Of a DNA stretch of 44,969 nt, positions 39,517 to 44,969 are shown piece by piece. Position numbers and translations under genes: made by a program. The notes beneath the pieces are model-generated. The model saw nothing but the letters and a program-made list of their open reading frames with translations, was not told the origin of the DNA and ran no database searches. Position 1 is the first letter of the stretch. Every line of letters begins with the position of its first letter. Source of the stretch: Clostridia bacterium (lineage in GTDB: Bacteria > Bacillota > Clostridia > Christensenellales > Aristaeellaceae); NCBI GenBank assembly GCA_017534885.1, contig JAFXVR010000009.1:1-44969 (forward strand), given 5' to 3'.

Positions 39517-42500
39517 ATGTGGAAAAAGCTGACGTGCCTTGCGGTCGCGCTGATGATGTTCCTGACCAGCATGCCCCTGGCCTGGGCCGGGTCGCTGGTG
39601 GACGACCTCATGGAGGAGATCGAGGCCATCCAGAAAGCCCTCGATGAAGGTCTGCTCTCCGAGGAGGAAGCGCTGGAGCTGCTGTGGCTCCTGGAGGATG
39701 AGGACAAGGCAGCGCTGCCCACTCCTCAGAATGTGCGCGCCACGGTGGCGAGCTACAACAGCGTAACCCTTTCCTGGGACGCGGTTGCGGGCGCCACTTA
39801 CTATAACGTGCACCGCTCCATGAGCGCCACCGGCCCCTTCACCATCATTCAGAGCAATGTGACCACCACCACCTTCACGGATACCCAGGATCTGGTGTGC
39901 GGTTCGACTTACTATTACCGCGTCGTGGCGCGCAACGGGCTGGGCGATTCCTCGTCCTTCTCCGCCATCGTGCCCATCGCGGTAACCCCCGACGTGCCCA
40001 CCCTTCTGTCCGCCACCGTCACCACCCCCACCACGGTGGAGCTGACCTGGACGGAATCCCAGGGCGCCACTGGCTACTACATCTACCGCGCTGAGACCAC
40101 CACCGGCTCCTACTCGCTGCTGGCGGCCATCAACAACGCGGCGACCACTTCCTACACGGACACCACCGTGACCACCGGCGTGACCTACAGCTACCGCATG
40201 CAGAGCTATACAGGCTCGGTCACCAGTGATTACTCCAACGTGCTGTCCGTGGTGGCCCTGCCTGCCACCCCCACCAACGTCAAGGTGGTCAGCTCCGCCT
40301 ACAACGCGCTGACCGTCACCTGGGACGCGGTTCCGGGCGCCGCCAAGTACATCGTGCAGCGCAGCAACACGGCCACGGGCAACTACATCACCGTGGGCGA
40401 GACCACCGCCACCTCCTTTGTGGAGACGGGCGTGCAGACCGGTGTGGAGTACTACTACCGGGTGGCCGCGGTGGTCAACAATGTGCAGAGCGACTTCTCC
40501 GTGCCTGCCAGCGATTATCCCCGCGCCGAGCCGGTCACCGGCCTGACGGCCACGGCCACCTCGGACACCACCGTGCGTCTGAGCTGGAGCCTGAAGCTGA
40601 ACGCGGGCTATTCCGCTTACAAGATCGAGATCGCCACCCTGCCGGACGGCCCCTTCACCGCCCCCTATCCGCTGGTGGAAGGCGAGAACACCACCACCCT
40701 GGACATCTCCGGCCTGACCACCGGCCAGACCTACTACTTCCGCGTGCGCGGCGTGACCCGCGTGACCATGAGTGACGGCACCCTCCACGAGGTGGACGGC
40801 GATCCCTCCAACCAGGTCAGCGTGATCCCGAAGCCCTCCACCCCCGAGAACCTGACGGTGGAGAACGCCGGCCGCACCTCCCTGAAGATCAGCTGGGACG
40901 CGGTGGCCTCCGCGGACGGCTATGAGCTCTACCGCTCCCTGAACTATGACAGCGGCTTCATGCTCACCGCCGATATCACCGCCACCCCCAACGTGGCCCG
41001 TGAGACCTACACCGACCTGAACCTCACCTGCGGCGTCACCTACTATTACCGCCTGGTGGCCTATGTGTTCAACGCCGGCGTCAAGGTGTACAGCGGCTAT
41101 ACCGGCATCGTCAGCGGCATGCCCGCTCCCCTGGCCCCCGCCACCTTCAACGTGGCTGTGACCAGCTTCCAGTCCGTGGTGCTGACCTGGAGCGCCGTGC
41201 AGGGCGCTGAGGGCTACGACATCCTGATGGCCGAGGGCTCCAGCGACGCCTTCGACACCGTGGCCACCGCCGGCCCCAATGATACCTCCTACGGCATCAA
41301 CAACCTCAAGATCGGCGTGACCTACTACTTCATGGTCCGGGCCTACGTCACCGTGAACGGGGTGCATGTCCCCGGCACGCCCACCGATGTGAAGACCGCC
41401 ATCATCATGCCCGGCGCCGTGATCTGGGACGCCTGCGCGCCCTCCACCATCTCCATCGACTACCTGAAGTGGCAGCCCGTGCCCGGCGCCACCGGCTATG
41501 AGGTGGAATGGTCCGAGGACGGCGTCAACTTCACCCTGGCCACCACCGTCACCACCAACGAAGCCTATATCGCCATCGAACCCGGCAAGATCATGTACTT
41601 CCGCGTGCGGGCCTACGTGACCACCGATAAGAACTATTACGGCGATTACTCCACCGTGTTCGGCTTCACGCCCCAGCCTGCCACCCCGGTCATCAGCAGC
41701 GTGCAGCCCATGGACATGCAGCATCTGCTGGTCTCCTGGGCCACCTCCACCGACATCGCGGGCATGGACGGCGGCTACCTGCTCTATGTGGGCTCCAGCC
41801 CCAACACGGCTTCCATGACCCTGCTGGCCACCCTCAACCGCACGGACATCAACTATTACAACCACACCGTCACCCCGGGTGTCACCTACTATTACGCCCT
41901 GAAGAGCTACGTCCACACCGACTACGGCCGCCGCGAGAGCGACTTCTCCGTGGTCATGGGCGGCTACACCCGTCCCGCGGCCCCGGGCAACCTGGTGGTC
42001 TACGGCAACGACGCCTCCAGCTTCGTCATGAGCTGGACCATGGGCGACGCCAACGCTGAGGCCTATGAGGTCTTCGTGGCTACCAACGAGGCCGGCCCCT
42101 ACACCGAGGTGGGCTACACCACCTACCTGCAGTACGTCACGCCGAACGTCTTCTCCTTCGGCACGGTGTACTTCTTCAAGGTGCGCTCCCGCATCAGCAT
42201 CACCGACCTGAGCGGCACCCGCATGGTCTACTCCGACTACTCCAACGTGGTCGCCGCCACCCCGTCCCTGGCCGCCCCCACCAACGTGCAGGTGACCATC
42301 AAGTCCAACACCAGCGTGGTGGTCAGCTGGGAGGCCGTGAAGGACGCCAGCGGCTACTATGTGTACATGAGCACCGTGTCCGGCGGCAACGCGAGCCGCG
42401 TGGCCACCGTGAACTCCACCACCCTGCAGGCCACCATCTCCAAGCTGAACGTGGGCCAGACCTACTACTTCCGCGTGGCGGCCTACTACACCTACAAGAA

Positions 42501-44565
42501 GCAGCAGTACGAGGGCGCCCGCTCCTCCGAGGTGTCTACCATCACCTCCCTGACAGCCCCCATTGTGAACTATGTGCACAAGGACAAGAGCAGCCTGGTG
42601 CTGAGCTGGAACGCCGTCTCCGGCGCCACCAGCTACCGCATCTACCAGAAGCTGCACGGCTCCGCGGATGACCCGGCCCTGATCGCCGACGGCGTGACGG
42701 GCACCAGCTACACGGTGAGCGGCCTGCCCACCGGCGTGTGGTACATCTACTATGTGGTGCCCTGCACCAAGCTGAACGGCGAGACCGTGGAAGGCACCTG
42801 GTCCACCGGCACCGTGGCGGCTGCCCTGCTGCCCGCCCCGGCGTCCATCAACGTGACCCACGGCGCCAACACCGAGGCCATCGTCACCTGGAGCCGCGTG
42901 CCGGACGCCACCGGCTACATCCTCTACGCCTCTGACCAGTCTGATCCCACCACCTTCACCCAGCAGCTGAAGATGGAGAGCGGCGATACGCTCAACGCCA
43001 TCGTCGACACGGCGGCCATCGGCTTCACCACCACCGCTTACTTCCGCGTGGCGGCCTACTACCGGGATCCCGTCTCCATGCAGGAGATCGAGGGCATGCG
43101 CAGCGCCATCGTGTCTCTGGACACCGTGCCGGAAGCCCCGTCCTGGTTCACCGCTGAGCAGATCGATGTGGGCAAGGTGCGCCTGCGCTGGAACCCGGTC
43201 GACAACGTCAACGGCTACTACCTCTTCATGAAGGGCCCGACGGACACCGCCTTCCAGGTGATCGGCCAGGTGGGCAACACCGTGGTCTATGACGTCACCG
43301 GCCTGTCCGCTGACACCAACTACGAGTTCGCCATCCGCGCTTACCGCATCACCGGCACCAGCTTCGTCTTCGGCAAGTATGCCTCCACCTCCATCTTCGT
43401 CAACATCACGCCCATTCCGCTGTCCGCTCCCGTGCTGGTGAGCGTCACCCAGGGCGCTTCCTACTCCGCCATCGTCACCTGGCAGAAGGTGGACAACGCC
43501 ACCGGCTACCGCGTGTACATGAGCAAGAACGCCGGCCCCTATGACCTGGTGACCACCGTCAACGGCATCAACAAGCTGACGGCCACCATCCCCAACCTGG
43601 AGATCGGCGCGACCTACGATTTCTTCATCCGCGCCTTTGCCACCAACTCTTCCGGCTCCCAGGAAGGCCCGATGAGCAATATCGGCACCATCGTCATCTC
43701 CGGCCCCAGCTCCCTGCCCGCGCCCATCGGCCTGAGCGTCAGCCAGACCGGTGACACCGAGGCCAAGGTCATCTGGGACGCCGTGCCCGGCGCCATCGGC
43801 TACTATGTGTTCACCAGCGAGAAGGACGCCAACCACTTCAAGGTGGCCGGCACCACCACCGCCACCGAATTCGACCTGAAGAGCCTCAAGAAGACCTCCA
43901 CCTACTATGTGACCGTCCGCGCCTACACCTGGTATTCCGGCAATGTGGTCTACGGCGACTATCCCGTGCCCGCGGTGCTGACCATGAACGCCGCCGAGCT
44001 GAGCATGGTGGGCGTGACCTACACCGTCTCCACCGACGGCAAGTCCCTGCTGGTGACCAGGCCTGAGGTGACCGGCGGCACCGGCGAGTATCACTTCACC
44101 TACTACATCTGGAAGGACGACGGTTCCAGCGCCGGCAGCCTGTCTTCCGACGCCGCCTCCGTCACCCTGAGCCCCTCTCCCGCCGTCAACGGCAACTACT
44201 CCGTGGCCGTGGTGGTGCAGGACGGCATCAGCACCATCAGCAAGCAGGGCACCTGGGTGGTCCTCACGGGCTACGCCACCACGCCCATGCAGGTGGAGAC
44301 CACCATCACCTGGACGCTGTCTCCCGACCACAAGTCCATCTACATCACCAAGCCCAAGATCACCGCGGGCACCGGCACAGGCCTGAAGGCCACCTACGCC
44401 TACAACCTGTACAACGACGCCTCCGTGGCCGTCAACTACTTCTACAGCGATGAGAACGTTGTGGCGGTCACGCCCGACGTGCCCGGCAAGTACAACGTGT
44501 TCATCGTCGTGAACGACGGCGTGTACGAGGAAGTCCGCAACATCGGCTGGGTTGACATACCGTAA
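39517..44565 (+). CDS. Giant secreted protein with about 15 fibronectin type III domains
   Basis: 1,682 aa. Residues 1-24 are a Sec signal peptide (AWA then G), followed by a ~45-residue acidic helix. About 15 Fn3 domains of 95-110 residues come next, each with the LSWDAVxGATxYxVYRS and TYYYRVxAY signatures. The first begins near residue 68 (PQNVRATVASYNSVTLSW) and the last near residue 1,405 (IGLSVSQTGDTEAKVIW). The end has two further Ig-like repeats (each with V/ITWTLS or VTYTVS..DGKSLLVTRP, a TGTG turn, then V..NDG). No LPXTG sortase signal, SLH, LysM, choline-binding or C-terminal membrane segment is visible, so anchoring is unclear. Cysteines are nearly absent. Codon use is strongly biased to C-ending codons, suggesting high expression. 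Role: surface or matrix protein, probably adhesive (inferred). Confidence 0.93.
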   Translation: MWKKLTCLAVALMMFLTSMPLAWAGSLVDDLMEEIEAIQKALDEGLLSEEEALELLWLLEDEDKAALPTPQNVRATVASYNSVTLSWDAVAGATYYNVHRSMSATGPFTIIQSNVTTTTFTDTQDLVCGSTYYYRVVARNGLGDSSSFSAIVPIAVTPDVPTLLSATVTTPTTVELTWTESQGATGYYIYRAETTTGSYSLLAAINNAATTSYTDTTVTTGVTYSYRMQSYTGSVTSDYSNVLSVVALPATPTNVKVVSSAYNALTVTWDAVPGAAKYIVQRSNTATGNYITVGETTATSFVETGVQTGVEYYYRVAAVVNNVQSDFSVPASDYPRAEPVTGLTATATSDTTVRLSWSLKLNAGYSAYKIEIATLPDGPFTAPYPLVEGENTTTLDISGLTTGQTYYFRVRGVTRVTMSDGTLHEVDGDPSNQVSVIPKPSTPENLTVENAGRTSLKISWDAVASADGYELYRSLNYDSGFMLTADITATPNVARETYTDLNLTCGVTYYYRLVAYVFNAGVKVYSGYTGIVSGMPAPLAPATFNVAVTSFQSVVLTWSAVQGAEGYDILMAEGSSDAFDTVATAGPNDTSYGINNLKIGVTYYFMVRAYVTVNGVHVPGTPTDVKTAIIMPGAVIWDACAPSTISIDYLKWQPVPGATGYEVEWSEDGVNFTLATTVTTNEAYIAIEPGKIMYFRVRAYVTTDKNYYGDYSTVFGFTPQPATPVISSVQPMDMQHLLVSWATSTDIAGMDGGYLLYVGSSPNTASMTLLATLNRTDINYYNHTVTPGVTYYYALKSYVHTDYGRRESDFSVVMGGYTRPAAPGNLVVYGNDASSFVMSWTMGDANAEAYEVFVATNEAGPYTEVGYTTYLQYVTPNVFSFGTVYFFKVRSRISITDLSGTRMVYSDYSNVVAATPSLAAPTNVQVTIKSNTSVVVSWEAVKDASGYYVYMSTVSGGNASRVATVNSTTLQATISKLNVGQTYYFRVAAYYTYKKQQYEGARSSEVSTITSLTAPIVNYVHKDKSSLVLSWNAVSGATSYRIYQKLHGSADDPALIADGVTGTSYTVSGLPTGVWYIYYVVPCTKLNGETVEGTWSTGTVAAALLPAPASINVTHGANTEAIVTWSRVPDATGYILYASDQSDPTTFTQQLKMESGDTLNAIVDTAAIGFTTTAYFRVAAYYRDPVSMQEIEGMRSAIVSLDTVPEAPSWFTAEQIDVGKVRLRWNPVDNVNGYYLFMKGPTDTAFQVIGQVGNTVVYDVTGLSADTNYEFAIRAYRITGTSFVFGKYASTSIFVNITPIPLSAPVLVSVTQGASYSAIVTWQKVDNATGYRVYMSKNAGPYDLVTTVNGINKLTATIPNLEIGATYDFFIRAFATNSSGSQEGPMSNIGTIVISGPSSLPAPIGLSVSQTGDTEAKVIWDAVPGAIGYYVFTSEKDANHFKVAGTTTATEFDLKSLKKTSTYYVTVRAYTWYSGNVVYGDYPVPAVLTMNAAELSMVGVTYTVSTDGKSLLVTRPEVTGGTGEYHFTYYIWKDDGSSAGSLSSDAASVTLSPSPAVNGNYSVAVVVQDGISTISKQGTWVVLTGYATTPMQVETTITWTLSPDHKSIYITKPKITAGTGTGLKATYAYNLYNDASVAVNYFYSDENVVAVTPDVPGKYNVFIVVNDGVYEEVRNIGWVDIP

Positions 44566-44587
44566 GCCAGCATTCCCATAAACCCTG

Positions 44588-44621
44588 CCCCGCTTCCGGT
44601 CCGTCCGGAGGCGGGGTTTTT
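44588..44621 (+). terminator. Terminator of the Fn3 protein gene
   Basis: CCCCGC-T-TCCGG pairs with CCGGA-G-GCGGGG around TCCGT, followed by TTTTT, 22 bp after the stop. Confidence 0.93.
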
Positions 44622-44626
44622 GCGCT

Positions 44627-44839
44627 CAGGGCAATCGCTTACGGATCCTGGGGGAAGGGAAGGAACTTTTCTGGAGAAAAGCTCCGTTCCCTTCCCCCAG
44701 ACCCCCATCCTATCTTCAAAAGATTTTTGTAAAATCGGTATGGATCGGGTCCTTGCAGCGGGATCGTGCAGATGGCAGCCTGGATTTCCATACAGATAGA
44801 AATAAGGTTGTTCTTATCGCCGCATTTTTCCATAGGTTG
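44627..44839 (-). repeat. Family-A hairpin element, copy 3 (inverted, interrupted)
   Basis: Reverse orientation relative to copies 1 and 2. The end at 44627-44642 (CAGGGCAATCGCTTAC) is the exact complement-partner of copy 2's left end, giving 16-bp terminal inverted repeats. The long hairpin is at 44648-44700, and the middle segment matches copy 2. The distal end (ATAGGTTG at 44832-44839) is cut by the 119-bp element and resumes as ATAGGTTTGTA at 44959-44969, continuing past the window edge. Confidence 0.87.
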
Positions 44840-44958
44840 GTAAGGGTGACAAAAGGGCGCTTTCAACCTTGGAGCCACGACTGGTTGTGGTGATTTCCGC
44901 TGTCTTCCACAACCAGTCGTGGCTCAGTTCATGAAAGCGGCCTTTTGACATCCGAATC
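44840..44958 (-). mobile_element. 119-bp palindromic element, copy 2
   Basis: The reverse complement matches the element at 15660-15778 over the full 119 bp with one difference (AAAAAGCC against AAAAGGCC). It is flanked by ATAGGTTG (44832-44839) and ATAGGTTT (44959-44966), an 8-bp duplication with one mismatch, and lies within family-A copy 3. Confidence 0.88.
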
Positions 44959-44969
44959 ATAGGTTTGTA

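Noticed and set aside
39313..44331. A 1,672-codon open frame antisense to the Fn3 gene
   Set aside because: It is the shadow of a GC-rich, codon-biased gene. Its translation is Gly/His/Val-rich low complexity with no domain, and it has no promoter or start signal.

Overview
The window is chromosomal DNA from a GC-rich Firmicute, most likely an anaerobic member of the class Clostridia. The evidence is the gene order (Asp23-AmaP-NusB, nusB...xseA-xseB-ispA, two NifS-type cysteine desulfurases), strong AGGAGG-type ribosome binding sites, near-consensus sigma-A promoters, and a flavodiiron FprA, Rex, Rrf2/IscR and HPr/DUF4364 set. There is no plasmid or prophage signature. Placement below class (for example a gut or rumen Christensenellales-like lineage) is only a guess.

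Layout. 1-337: the first bases of a 16S rRNA gene leaving the window on the minus strand, with its promoter. 338-2683: flavodiiron protein FprA (minus), then a His-less HPr-like protein and a DUF4364 protein (plus). 2977-12990: a long co-directional housekeeping block: asp23, amaP, nusB, a divergent TsaD-like protein, folD, xseA, xseB, ispA, a PAP2-related protein, a small membrane protein, a NifS-type desulfurase and thiI. 13331-15587 (minus): guaB and a small secreted protein. 15871-20172 (plus): an RsmB/RsmF-type methyltransferase, rsmA, an Rpn-type nuclease and an ECF sigma factor fused to a large unknown domain. 20337-26643 (minus): a low-complexity-tail protein, glyS, then rex-vanW-SH3 protein, and an Rrf2/IscR regulator. 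26959-30116 (plus): iscS, iscU, cysK. 30106-37187 (minus): a DUF89 protein, a response regulator/histidine kinase/membrane protein operon, a GNAT acetyltransferase, a secreted protein, an acyltransferase-3 and an Mrp/ApbC ATPase. 37421-44565 (plus): a lipoprotein with six peptidoglycan-binding repeats and a 1,682-residue secreted protein with about 15 fibronectin type III domains.

How the genes work together. Sulfur handling recurs: cysK makes cysteine, IscS/IscU build Fe-S clusters under a divergently encoded IscR-like regulator, an Mrp carrier could deliver clusters, and a second desulfurase sits beside ThiI for tRNA 4-thiouridine. Cell-envelope genes (Asp23/AmaP, VanW, SH3b, PG-binding and Fn3 proteins, acyltransferase) form the second theme.

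The most unusual content is intergenic. Three families of hairpin-forming elements are present. (i) A 119-bp palindromic element has two copies in opposite orientation (15660-15778 and 44840-44958) that differ at one base, each flanked by an 8-bp putative target-site duplication. (ii) A roughly 250-bp element (2751, 28644, 44627) has a long perfect hairpin and terminal inverted repeats; its third copy appears to have been interrupted by element (i). (iii) A cluster of about nine small hairpins at 33801-33980 is separated by TTTCAT linkers that invert to ATGAAA across a central hairpin. Other points of interest are a matched pair of CCTA-N17-TAGG dyads on the iscR-like and iscS promoters, an internal ribosome binding site and ATG at the domain junction of the sigma-factor fusion, and a 31-codon upstream ORF in the cysK leader.
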